A stretch of DNA of 32,498 nt from Bacteroidetes bacterium GWF2_33_38. GTDB taxonomy: Bacteria > Bacteroidota > Bacteroidia > Bacteroidales > GWF2-33-38. Each line of letters begins with the position of its first letter. Positions within the stretch are counted from its first letter, which is position 1. Both the position numbers and the translations under genes were made by a program. The stretch spans positions 1 to 32,498 of the forward strand of contig MEOF01000037.1 in assembly GCA_001769505.1 (NCBI GenBank), read 5' to 3'. The notes under the pieces were generated by a model that saw only the letters and a list, made by a program, of their open reading frames with translations, did no database searches and was not told the origin of the DNA. This document shows positions 1-8,760 of the stretch, one piece after another.

Positions 1-1
1 C

Positions 2-3000
2 ATTACATTTAACGATTCATTGGCAAGCGGCTTAAGTGCCGGCACCTACGATGTAACCGTAACCGATGTCATGGGAGCGAGCAATAGCATAAGCGTAACG
101 ATAGTAGAACCAACCGCCTTAGTAGCGAGCATAAGTGGAATAACCAGCACCGATTGTTTTGGAAGTAGTGATGGAAGCATCAGTGCAAGTGCCATAGGAG
201 GCACCTTACCATACAGCTATGCATGGCCAAGCGGAGCAGGAGCTACCTCAAGCGGATTAATATCAGGTACATATGAAGTCACGGTAACCGATGGTAATGG
301 ATGTACTTCAACCGCATCGGATTTTGTACCGGAACCGACCGACATAACCGCAAGCGTAACGACTACAGATGTGTTGTGTAACGGAGGAAATACAGGCTCT
401 GCAACGGTAATTGCAAGCGGAGGAACAGGAACCTTAGAATACTTGTGGGATGATGCCGATGCACAAGATGTTTCAACAGCATCAAATGTAATAGCTGGAA
501 CATATAATGTAATTGTAACCGATGCGAATGGTTGTACTGAAACAGCTTCGGGAGTTGTAGGCGAGCCCACAGTTTTATCAATATCGGTTTCATTGATAGA
601 CGATGTAAGTTGTAATGGCGGTTCTGACGGTCAAACAACGGTATCTGCTTCGGGAGGAATAAGCCCATATACGTATTCATGGGATGCAGGAAGCACTAAC
701 GACACCTTGTTAACAGCTATGGAAGGAACACAATTTGTTACTATTACCGATAGTAACTTATGTACAATTTCAGGTTCTGTTTTAGTTTCTGAACCTTTAC
801 AGCTTTCAACTTCGTTTGTTGTAACCGATGCTCATTGCGAATTAGCTGACGGAGAGCTTGAGGTAAATGTGGTTGGAGGAGTTACTCCTTATGTTTATGC
901 TTGGAGTAATGGACAATCAACCGATATAGCTTCAAGTATATTTGCAGGTACACACATTATAACTATAACAGATGCCAATTTATGTACTTTTGTTGATACT
1001 GCAACAGTTCTCGATTTACCGGGTGTTACATCTGTAATTTCAACAGTAAACAATGCAAATTGCTATGCTGCTTGTGATGGAACAGCTTTGGTTGTTGGTA
1101 GTGTTGGGGATATTCCTTATACATATTCATGGGATAATGGTCAAACAACAGCCTTGGCAACTGGCTTATGTGCTGGATCTTATTCTGTTACTGTAACCGA
1201 TGTTAATGGTTGTACTCACGATACCATTGCAATTGTTGGACAGCCCGATTCTGTTGATGTAAGCATTTCTGCAAGTACCGATGTGCTATGTTTTGGTCAG
1301 AACAATGGAACAGCAACAGCAACAACTATTGGAGGAACTTCGCCGTACAATTACGTATGGAATGGAGGAAGTACACCAACAGTAGCAACAACAACCGGAT
1401 TAATGGCTGGAACTTATTTTGTTACCGCAACCGATTCAAAAGGTTGTACCGATACAGCTTCGGTTAATATCTACGAACCAACAAGCATAGCTTTAGTAAT
1501 GTCAAGTGTTGATGAGAATTGTGGACAAGCAAATGGAGAGGGCTCTGTGCTTGTTTCTGGCGGAACTTCTCCATACTCATATAGTTGGAATGGAGGAACA
1601 ACTGCTACGTCTTCAACAACGATTGGTTTATCACAAGGAACATACACCGTAAATGTTACCGATGATAATGGTTGTACAGCAAGCAACACCGTTTCTATTA
1701 CAAATATTACTGCAGGAACAGCAAGCATATCCTCCTCTCAAGATGTTTCTTGTTTTGGTTTATGCGATGGCACTGCGGTGGTTTCAATAGGAGGTGGTGC
1801 AAGTCCATATAGTTATTCATGGAGCAGTGGTTCAACAACCACAACCGCAAGTAATTTATGTGCAGGAGACTATGATGTAAGCATTACCGATGCAAACAAT
1901 TGTATAGTCATTGTTGATGTTACTATTTCAGCACCAAGTCAGTTAAGTGTAAGTTTGAACTCTGACCAAGTAACCTGTTTTGGAGGAAGTGATGGTTCTG
2001 CAGAAGCAATTCCATCTGGAGGAGAATCTCCATATACTTATCAATGGGACGATTTATTGTTACAAACAACACAAACTGCTTCTGGGTTAATGATAGGAAC
2101 ATATCACGTAACCGTTGAAGATGACAATGGTTGTGAAGTATATGATGAAGTTACATTGGTACAACCACCGAAAATTACTTTCTCTGATATTGTTTCAGAT
2201 GCAAGTTGTGGACAAGCTGATGGAGCAATTGATTTAACGGTTACCGGAGGAGTTGCTCCATACGTTTACAGTTGGAACAATGGAGTTTATAGCACACAGG
2301 ATATTACCAATATCGTTGCAGGTACATACACTGTTTCTATTATTGATAACAAAAACTGCAGAGAGGACACAACTATTCAGGTTAATAATATCTTAGGCCC
2401 GACAGTTACAATTTCTTCATTTACAAATGCAAGTTGTAATGGGGTTTGTGATGGAACGGCTACGGTATCTGTATCTCAGGGAACATCACCATTCTCTTAT
2501 GAATGGGATAATTCTCAAGTATCTACAATTGCAACAAATCTATGTGACGGCTTACATTCTGTTACGGTTACTGATGCTAACGGCTGCGAAGCATCTGCTT
2601 CAAAAACCATTACCGAACCATTTGCTATTGCTCTGTCAACATCGTTTACTGAACCGTTGTGTAACGATAGTTGTAATGGATCTGCAAGTGTTATTTCGGT
2701 CGGAGGAACTTCTCCTTACTCTTATCAATGGGACGGAAGTTCTGATACAACGAGTACTGTTAGGGATATGTGTTCAGGAACTTACTATGTAACGGTTACC
2801 GATAGCCATGGTTGCGAAGAAATAGCCGATGTCGTAATTTCACAACCTACTATTTTAACTTTTGATATTAGTTCTGTTAAAACATTCTGTTATGGTTCAT
2901 GCGATGGAACGGCAACGGTATCTCCTTACGGAGGAACAGCTCCTTACACACAAGAATGGCAAGGTGGTCAGACCTCAATTACAGCTATAGGATTGTGTGC

Positions 3001-6000
3001 AGGAATGGTAGATGTAACGGTAACTGACGATAATGGTTGTACGGTTTCAGGAGATGTGGAGGTATTATCGCCGACTCAATTGGTTGTTTCAATCGACAAC
3101 TTTCAACATGTTGATTGTTATGGAGATTCTTCGGGTTATGCCGTTCCTACTATCAATGGAGGAACACCAGGATATTCGTATTCGTGGAGCAATTCAACAA
3201 GTTCGGGTTCGTTGTTAGATATTAGTGCAGGCTTGTACAATTTAACCGTAACGGATTCTAAATTATGTCAAGATACAGCAAGTGTATTGATAACTCAACC
3301 GCCTGTTCTAAACATTACGTTATTCTCAGTTGATGAAACTTGTTATGAATACGAAGACGGTTCGATAAACTCAACTATTACAGGAGGAGTATTGCCATAT
3401 AGTTATGCTTGGTCAACAGCTCAAGGAACCGAAGATGTTGCCGATTTGGCTTGTGGTACATATATTTTGACAGTAATTGATGCAAATGGATGTAGAAAAG
3501 TAGCTCGAGATACAATCTTGTGTGCGAACCAACTTATCGTTAGCGAGCAATCGGTAACACCTGCGAATTGTGGATTGGCAACAGGAGGAGCTCAAGTTGG
3601 AGTCATTGGTGGAGAACTTCCTTATACATCATCCATGTGGGAAACAGGAACTACAGGAACGATACTTAGTTATGTTGCATCAGGTCAATATACCTTTACG
3701 GTAGTAGATGCCAAAGGTTGTGTTGATTCGTTGGTTGTCGGAATTAATGACTTAGAAGCTCCTTATATTACTTTATTGGACCCAACAGATGTTTTATGTA
3801 ATGGCGACAGTGATGGTTCTATAAACATGGAATTCGCACAAGCTATTATAGATGCTCCATTTGAAATTGAGTGGTCAACAAGCTTTATCGAAACAGTTAC
3901 AAATCCAATGAGTTCAAGCATTTCCGCTTTATCGGCTACTGAGTATTTCGTAACCATTACCGATGCAAGTGGTTGCCATGAGTATGGTAATGTTGTAGTA
4001 TCTGAACCCGCTCAGTTGCATGCTATTGCTAACAGTATTATTCCAGCAACATGTAACGGATATTCCGATGGTCAAATTAATATTATTACTGCCGGAGGAA
4101 CACCTGCATATTCATATTTATGGACTAATGGAAATCTAACATCGCATCCAAATAATTTATCGGCAAACTTTACTCAATTTGTAACGATTACCGATGCAAA
4201 TGGATGTCAAATAATATTGGATACCATTATTCCGCAACCCGACCCACTTACAATGACTGCTACAGTTGTTGATGCATTGTGTTATGGTTCAGATGAAGGA
4301 AGTAGTATTGATATTTCGGCTGTGGGAGGGAATGGTATTTTCACTTACAACTGGAATCCTTCACAAGGAAGTACTGAGCCTGTTTACAATGTTATGGCTG
4401 GTGATTATTATGTAACTGTAACCGACCATAAAGGTTGTAGAGCCGATGATATGTTCACAGTTGGCGAGCCAACACAGATTCAGCTCACTACTGATAATAT
4501 ACCAACAACTTGTAAATTAAACAACGGAACTGCTATTGTCAATGCACTTGGAGGAACCGGGACTCATTATTCGTATAGTTGGATTCCTAACTTAGGAGCA
4601 TATGAAAATGAAATGGATAGCGTTACCGAAGGTTGGTATAATGTAGTGGTGTACGACGAAAACAATTGTAGTGAAAGCACACAAGTGAAAGTTGATATGG
4701 TGCCTCTACCAGTAATCGAATCAGTTGTAATTACCGATGCAACATGTAATGGCTACGATGACGGGTTTGTTGTTGTGAATCCAAGCTTTGGAACTCATCC
4801 AAGCTCATACACCTTAAATCCAGTTTCTGCTACTGAATATTGGTTGTCTGATTCGGCATATACATTTACTGGCTTAATCGCTGGTCAGTACGTTACTACA
4901 TTGATTGATGTTAATGGTTGCGAAGTTCAACGAACATTTGATGTCGATGAACCAAATGCAATTACAGCTTTTGTTAGTGGAGGAAACAACACGCTTTGTA
5001 TAGGTCAGCAAATACAGTTATCTGCTTATGGTTTGGGCGGAACACCTGACCCATTAAATGGATATAATTATGAGTGGACTACTTTTGGAGAACCAAGTGT
5101 AATTTCTCAAAATTATATACTTGAAGCAAAAGATACCGTTACATATCAAGTATTGATTTCAGACATGAATCATTGCGAAGGCTCGACATCGATAACCGTG
5201 AACGTATTTCCTGAAATTACAATTGAAGTGTCGCCATCTGATACAACTATTTGTCAAGGCGAAACCATAACATTGATTGTTGATGCCGATGGTGGAGACG
5301 GAAGCTCGTATTCATATTATTGGACCGATTTAGGTGTCCCAACATCTATGTTCAGTCGGGTAGTGAGTCCAGTTGTAGGAACAACATATTTTGTTTCGGT
5401 AACTGACGAGTGCAATTCTCCAAGCGATACTTTTGCAGTAAATGTTAATGTTCATCCTATTCCGCAATTACAGTTGGTAGGAGACACAATCGCATCTTGT
5501 CCACCGTTGACGACTACGTTTAGTAATTTGTTTAACGATTCGACATATACTTATGAGTGGAATTTCGGTGATGGTTCTTCAGATGATACTTCAGAAGAGA
5601 TAGCTCCTTCACACGAATTTCTATACACTGGAACTTATAGTGTTTATGTTACGGTAACCGATACAACTTCTGGTTGTTATTACGAAACGGTTTACAGCGA
5701 TTATATTGAAGTTTACCCAGAACCAATCGCAGCTATGTATATTTATCCAAGCACGGTAAATGTATTCGACGGGGGTGTAAATTTCTACAACGAATCAATC
5801 GGTTCTGATGCCGTAGTTTGGAATTTTGGAGATAACGAAGTTTCAACAATCGAAAATCCAGAACATCAATATACGCAACCTGGAGAATTTGAAGTATTGT
5901 TAACAGCTATGACACAGCAAGGTTGTTTGGATACTGTAGTTGGCAACGTAATTGTAAACGAAGGCTTTACATTTTATGCACCAAATGCATTTACACCTGA

Positions 6001-6277
6001 AAGCAATAGGAATGATTATTTCTTCTTTAAAGGAATTGGTATAGACCCAGATAATTTCTATTATGCTGTTTATGACCGTTGGGGCGAGTTAATTTTCGAA
6101 ACCGATGTCTTCTACAACCCAGAATCAGGATATACCGACGTCAAAGGAGCTTGGGACGGAACGGTTCACAATTCAGGAGCATTAGTAGAGATGGGAGTTT
6201 ATACTTGGCGAGTGGTATTAAAAGAAGTTACAGGTAAATCGCATGAAATCGCAGGAACTGTAACCGTAATCAGATAA
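2..6277 (+). CDS. SprB-repeat giant cell-surface adhesin, C-terminal part (5' end outside window)
   Basis: The frame is open to the left edge, so the gene is 5'-truncated by the window. The TTG at 20 is not a credible start: it lies inside a repeat and there is no signal peptide. After one partial repeat I count about 21 SprB-type repeats of roughly 75 residues (Cys-x-Gly-x-x-Asp-Gly, then Gly-Gly-x-x-Pro-Tyr-x-Tyr-x-Trp, then Gly-x-Tyr-x-Val-Thr-x-x-Asp-x-x-Gly-Cys). From about nt 4975 there are two Ig-like segments, then two PKD-like domains (WNFGDGSS near 5560, WNFGDNEV near 5820), then a CHU_C/gliding-motility C-terminal domain (from about 5965; APNAFTPESNRND, YDRWGELIF, GVYTWRV). In known proteins that last domain directs export by the type IX system (type B sorting). 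Likely role: surface adhesion or gliding, by analogy with SprB. Substrate unknown. Confidence 0.92.
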   Translation: MTFNDSLASGLSAGTYDVTVTDVMGASNSISVTIVEPTALVASISGITSTDCFGSSDGSISASAIGGTLPYSYAWPSGAGATSSGLISGTYEVTVTDGNGCTSTASDFVPEPTDITASVTTTDVLCNGGNTGSATVIASGGTGTLEYLWDDADAQDVSTASNVIAGTYNVIVTDANGCTETASGVVGEPTVLSISVSLIDDVSCNGGSDGQTTVSASGGISPYTYSWDAGSTNDTLLTAMEGTQFVTITDSNLCTISGSVLVSEPLQLSTSFVVTDAHCELADGELEVNVVGGVTPYVYAWSNGQSTDIASSIFAGTHIITITDANLCTFVDTATVLDLPGVTSVISTVNNANCYAACDGTALVVGSVGDIPYTYSWDNGQTTALATGLCAGSYSVTVTDVNGCTHDTIAIVGQPDSVDVSISASTDVLCFGQNNGTATATTIGGTSPYNYVWNGGSTPTVATTTGLMAGTYFVTATDSKGCTDTASVNIYEPTSIALVMSSVDENCGQANGEGSVLVSGGTSPYSYSWNGGTTATSSTTIGLSQGTYTVNVTDDNGCTASNTVSITNITAGTASISSSQDVSCFGLCDGTAVVSIGGGASPYSYSWSSGSTTTTASNLCAGDYDVSITDANNCIVIVDVTISAPSQLSVSLNSDQVTCFGGSDGSAEAIPSGGESPYTYQWDDLLLQTTQTASGLMIGTYHVTVEDDNGCEVYDEVTLVQPPKITFSDIVSDASCGQADGAIDLTVTGGVAPYVYSWNNGVYSTQDITNIVAGTYTVSIIDNKNCREDTTIQVNNILGPTVTISSFTNASCNGVCDGTATVSVSQGTSPFSYEWDNSQVSTIATNLCDGLHSVTVTDANGCEASASKTITEPFAIALSTSFTEPLCNDSCNGSASVISVGGTSPYSYQWDGSSDTTSTVRDMCSGTYYVTVTDSHGCEEIADVVISQPTILTFDISSVKTFCYGSCDGTATVSPYGGTAPYTQEWQGGQTSITAIGLCAGMVDVTVTDDNGCTVSGDVEVLSPTQLVVSIDNFQHVDCYGDSSGYAVPTINGGTPGYSYSWSNSTSSGSLLDISAGLYNLTVTDSKLCQDTASVLITQPPVLNITLFSVDETCYEYEDGSINSTITGGVLPYSYAWSTAQGTEDVADLACGTYILTVIDANGCRKVARDTILCANQLIVSEQSVTPANCGLATGGAQVGVIGGELPYTSSMWETGTTGTILSYVASGQYTFTVVDAKGCVDSLVVGINDLEAPYITLLDPTDVLCNGDSDGSINMEFAQAIIDAPFEIEWSTSFIETVTNPMSSSISALSATEYFVTITDASGCHEYGNVVVSEPAQLHAIANSIIPATCNGYSDGQINIITAGGTPAYSYLWTNGNLTSHPNNLSANFTQFVTITDANGCQIILDTIIPQPDPLTMTATVVDALCYGSDEGSSIDISAVGGNGIFTYNWNPSQGSTEPVYNVMAGDYYVTVTDHKGCRADDMFTVGEPTQIQLTTDNIPTTCKLNNGTAIVNALGGTGTHYSYSWIPNLGAYENEMDSVTEGWYNVVVYDENNCSESTQVKVDMVPLPVIESVVITDATCNGYDDGFVVVNPSFGTHPSSYTLNPVSATEYWLSDSAYTFTGLIAGQYVTTLIDVNGCEVQRTFDVDEPNAITAFVSGGNNTLCIGQQIQLSAYGLGGTPDPLNGYNYEWTTFGEPSVISQNYILEAKDTVTYQVLISDMNHCEGSTSITVNVFPEITIEVSPSDTTICQGETITLIVDADGGDGSSYSYYWTDLGVPTSMFSRVVSPVVGTTYFVSVTDECNSPSDTFAVNVNVHPIPQLQLVGDTIASCPPLTTTFSNLFNDSTYTYEWNFGDGSSDDTSEEIAPSHEFLYTGTYSVYVTVTDTTSGCYYETVYSDYIEVYPEPIAAMYIYPSTVNVFDGGVNFYNESIGSDAVVWNFGDNEVSTIENPEHQYTQPGEFEVLLTAMTQQGCLDTVVGNVIVNEGFTFYAPNAFTPESNRNDYFFFKGIGIDPDNFYYAVYDRWGELIFETDVFYNPESGYTDVKGAWDGTVHNSGALVEMGVYTWRVVLKEVTGKSHEIAGTVTVIR

Positions 6278-6290
6278 TAATTTTAGCCCT

Positions 6291-6332
6291 AAAAAAATAG
6301 GCTGAAAAGAATTCTTTTCAGCCTATTTTTTT
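6291..6332. terminator. Bidirectional Rho-independent terminator
   Basis: A perfect 42-bp palindrome centred on GAATTC (6309-6314): A-tract, GGCTGAAAAG arm, mirrored arm, T-tract. It lies 14 bp after the adhesin stop and 22 bp from the stop of the convergent response-regulator gene, so it can terminate both. Confidence 0.93.
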
Positions 6333-6353
6333 CTCCTGAAGGAGGTCGAAAGA

Positions 6354-7052
6354 CTATGGAACGAACTTATAACCAACGCCTTTAATCGTAACAATGTGTT
6401 CATCGCCAATTTTTTCGCGAAGCCTTCTTATATGAACATCGATTGTGCGGTCACCAACAAAACTATTATCGTCCCAAACTTTAGCCATTATTTCATCTCT
6501 GGTAAATACTCGTTCGGGTTTTGATGATAGATAAATCAATAGTTCAAATTCTTTTTTTGGTAAAATAATTTCCTCAGCTCCTCTGCTTATGGTATATCTT
6601 TCGTGATTAATAATTAATTTTTCATTATTCGAAATCTCGATTTCGGCGATTTCTTTTTCCGAGAAGTCTTTTGATTTTCGTTTCAACAAGGCATTTATTC
6701 TAGAAATAAGCAATCGTGGTTTAATGGGCTTAACTACATAATCGTCGGCTCCAGCGTCAAAACCAGCAACTTGCGAATAATCTTCACCGCGTGCCGATAA
6801 AAATAAAATAAGCGTTTGTTCAAGCTTTGAATTCGCTCTTAAGTTTTCACAGGTTTCAATCCCATCCATTTCAGGCATCATTACATCAAGAATAATTAAA
6901 TCGGGAATTACTCTAGTTGCAATTTCAATCGCAGATAAACCATTTGATGCTGTATATACATTATATCCAGCCTCCTTTAAATTATAACTTAGAAAATCGA
7001 GAATATCTTCTTCGTCATCAACAAGTAGTATTTTAAATTTTTTATTCGTCAT
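6354..7052 (-). CDS. OmpR/PhoB-family DNA-binding response regulator
   Basis: 232 residues, the usual length for the family. The receiver domain (about 7-120) has the acidic pair D12-D13, phospho-acceptor D56 in LIILDVMMPEMDG, S86 and K108 (VVKP). The winged-helix effector domain (about 135-232) ends in DRTIDVHIRRLREKIG and IKGVGYKF, typical of OmpR/PhoB proteins. The ATG start directly precedes the receiver. No histidine kinase adjoins it: downstream is a shared terminator and the adhesin, upstream the divergent lipoprotein gene. It therefore looks orphan here, with its kinase elsewhere. Divergent placement suggests it could regulate the lipoprotein/TonB pair (inference). A PhoB-like phosphate role is possible but nothing in the window proves the signal. 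Confidence 0.95.
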   Translation of the reverse strand: MTNKKFKILLVDDEEDILDFLSYNLKEAGYNVYTASNGLSAIEIATRVIPDLIILDVMMPEMDGIETCENLRANSKLEQTLILFLSARGEDYSQVAGFDAGADDYVVKPIKPRLLISRINALLKRKSKDFSEKEIAEIEISNNEKLIINHERYTISRGAEEIILPKKEFELLIYLSSKPERVFTRDEIMAKVWDDNSFVGDRTIDVHIRRLREKIGDEHIVTIKGVGYKFVP

Positions 7053-7154
7053 TTTCTTTGTTTTTGTATAAGCTAATTCCCATCAAATGTGGGGGATTCT
7101 ACATTTCGAAATTAATCTTCAATTCTTACGTGAATGTTACGAATACATTAAATT

Positions 7155-7183
7155 TTAACCCCTTGTGATAACAAAAACTTAAC
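7155..7183 (+). promoter_or_regulatory. Candidate response-regulator operator: three TAAC direct repeats
   Basis: The motif occurs as TTAAC (7155-7159), ATAAC (7168-7172) and TTAAC (7179-7183), spaced 13 and 11 bp. OmpR-family regulators commonly bind head-to-tail half-sites about one helical turn apart. The repeats lie between the regulator gene and the lipoprotein gene, just upstream of the latter's predicted promoter. Assignment as an operator is inference. Confidence 0.35.
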
Positions 7184-7204
7184 AAAAACATAATTTATCA
7201 TTCA

Positions 7205-7234
7205 TTGCCTAGTAATATCCTAAGACTTATTTTG
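7205..7234 (+). promoter_or_regulatory. Predicted Bacteroidota-type promoter of the lipoprotein gene
   Basis: TTG (7205-7207), a 19-nt spacer, then TTATTTTG (7227-7234), a one-base mismatch to the Bacteroidota -7 consensus TAnnTTTG. This predicts a start near 7241 and a leader of about 35 nt before the ATG at 7276. Confidence 0.5.
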
Positions 7235-7275
7235 CATTGTCGAAAAAGCAAATTTTAATTTAACAACTAATAAAA

Positions 7276-8676
7276 ATGGAAAAAAATTATTTAAAAATCA
7301 CAGCTTTGATTTTAATCAGTGCCTTAATTGGTTTAAGTTCTTGTCAAAAAGAAGGTTGCACCGATTCGGAAGCAACAAACTTCGACTCAAAAGCTAAAAA
7401 GGACGACGGAACATGTGTTTATGATACAACCTCTGACGAACATAATATTACCGACGATGGAAGTGGAGTTGGTACAACTACTTGGAAATCTGGCGAAACG
7501 TATATTCTAGAAGGACTTGTTTTTGTTAACGATGGTCAAGTTTTAACGATTGAACCAGGAACGATTATAAAAGGTAAAGACGGACAAGGAGAAGATGCTA
7601 GTGCACTTATCGTTGCTCGAGGTGGTAAAATTATGGCAGAAGGTACAGCAGACGACCCAATTATTTTTACTGCAGAATCTGACGACTTAAATGGTTCGCT
7701 TTCAATTACTGACAGAGGTTTGTGGGGTGGCTTGATTATTCTAGGAAAAGCACAATTGAATTCAACTCCAGGCGAATCGGCAATCGAAGGAATCCCAACA
7801 AACGAAACACGTGGAATATACGGAGGAACAGATGACACTGATGATTCAGGAATACTAAAATATATTTCAATTCGCCACGGAGGAACCGATATAGGCGAAG
7901 GTAATGAAATAAATGGATTGACTCTTGGCGGAGTTGGAAGCGGAACAACCCTAGAATACATCGAAGTTATTGCAAACAAGGACGATGGAATCGAATTTTT
8001 TGGAGGTACTCCACAAATAAAATATGTTGTTGTATCAAATTGTGGTGACGATAGTTTCGATTACGATGAAGGTTTTAGAGGGAAAGGTCAATTTTGGTTA
8101 GCAGTTCAAGACGAAAATGCAGGCGACCGTTGTGGCGAACACGATGGTGGTACTGACCCTGAAACAGCATCTCCTTATGCAACCCCAGAGATTTACAATG
8201 TTACATACATTGGAAGAGGAACTGGTCAAGGTTCAAGAATATTAACTTTCAGAGACAATGCAGGAGGAACTTATGCAAACTCAATTTTTGTCAACCAAGA
8301 GAAAGGTATTGATATCGAATTATTAGAAGGCGAAGGAACGTACGACCGTTTTCAAGCAGGAGAATTGAACTTAGAAGGCAATGTATTTTATAATGTAGCT
8401 GATGGAACTGCAGAAAGTATATTCAAAATATCTTTTGGTGGTGGAGCTTCGGCAAATCCTGATTCAGCAAATGCTGCTTCAACTTTTGCAGCTTACTTTA
8501 CAACAGCAAATAATTCGGTTGAAAATCCCGAAATCGATTCAGTTGACCCAATTCCAGCAAATCCTCAAACCGATAATTTAGCAACATATCCATCATCGTT
8601 GTTTTTTGAAACGGTTAGTTATAAAGGAGCTTTTGACTCAGAAAATTGGGCAGAAGGATGGACATTATTGTACTAA
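7276..8676 (+). CDS. Surface lipoprotein with beta-helix-like repeats, partner of a TonB receptor
   Basis: 466 residues. The N-terminus is a lipoprotein signal with lipobox LSSC, so C23 would be lipidated. It is followed by a short Cys/Asp motif (GCTDSEATNFD, KKDDGTCVY) that recurs at the start of Bacteroidota surface proteins. The rest has regularly spaced Gly/Asp-rich hydrophobic strands (EPGTIIKGKDG, ALIVARGGKIMAEG, WGGLIILGKA, GGTLKYI-like, GIEFFGGT) suggesting a right-handed beta-helix. It lacks SusD-type features. The next gene encodes a TonB receptor 84 bp downstream, so the pair may act like a SusC/SusD unit with a non-SusD lipoprotein. Substrate unknown. Such proteins are sometimes labelled multidrug transporter in databases, which the sequence does not support: there are no transmembrane segments beyond the signal. 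Confidence 0.8.
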   Translation: MEKNYLKITALILISALIGLSSCQKEGCTDSEATNFDSKAKKDDGTCVYDTTSDEHNITDDGSGVGTTTWKSGETYILEGLVFVNDGQVLTIEPGTIIKGKDGQGEDASALIVARGGKIMAEGTADDPIIFTAESDDLNGSLSITDRGLWGGLIILGKAQLNSTPGESAIEGIPTNETRGIYGGTDDTDDSGILKYISIRHGGTDIGEGNEINGLTLGGVGSGTTLEYIEVIANKDDGIEFFGGTPQIKYVVVSNCGDDSFDYDEGFRGKGQFWLAVQDENAGDRCGEHDGGTDPETASPYATPEIYNVTYIGRGTGQGSRILTFRDNAGGTYANSIFVNQEKGIDIELLEGEGTYDRFQAGELNLEGNVFYNVADGTAESIFKISFGGGASANPDSANAASTFAAYFTTANNSVENPEIDSVDPIPANPQTDNLATYPSSLFFETVSYKGAFDSENWAEGWTLLY

Positions 8677-8700
8677 AAAATAAAGCCATTACAATAAAGG

Positions 8701-8730
8701 GGCTGGTAGCAAATTGCTATTAGCCTTTTA
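8701..8730 (+). terminator. Hairpin with short T-run between lipoprotein and TonB receptor genes
   Basis: Arms GGCTGGTAGC (8701-8710) and GCTATTAGCC (8716-8725) pair over 10 bp with two G-U wobbles, 5-nt loop, then TTTTA. It lies 24 bp after the lipoprotein stop and 31 bp before the receptor ATG. It may be a partial terminator that lowers receptor expression relative to the lipoprotein, or an mRNA-stabilising 3' hairpin. Confidence 0.6.
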
Positions 8731-8760
8731 CTGTTTATTAAACAAATAATTATTTTAAGC

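Noticed and set aside
217-680. Long minus-strand open frames opposite the adhesin repeats
   Set aside because: They arise from the repeat codon pattern on the plus strand; the proteins are low in complexity, have no family features and no start context. The same holds for other opposite-strand frames inside the large genes.
7276-8676. Naming the lipoprotein a multidrug transporter
   Set aside because: It has a lipobox and beta-strand repeats but no transmembrane helices or transporter motifs.
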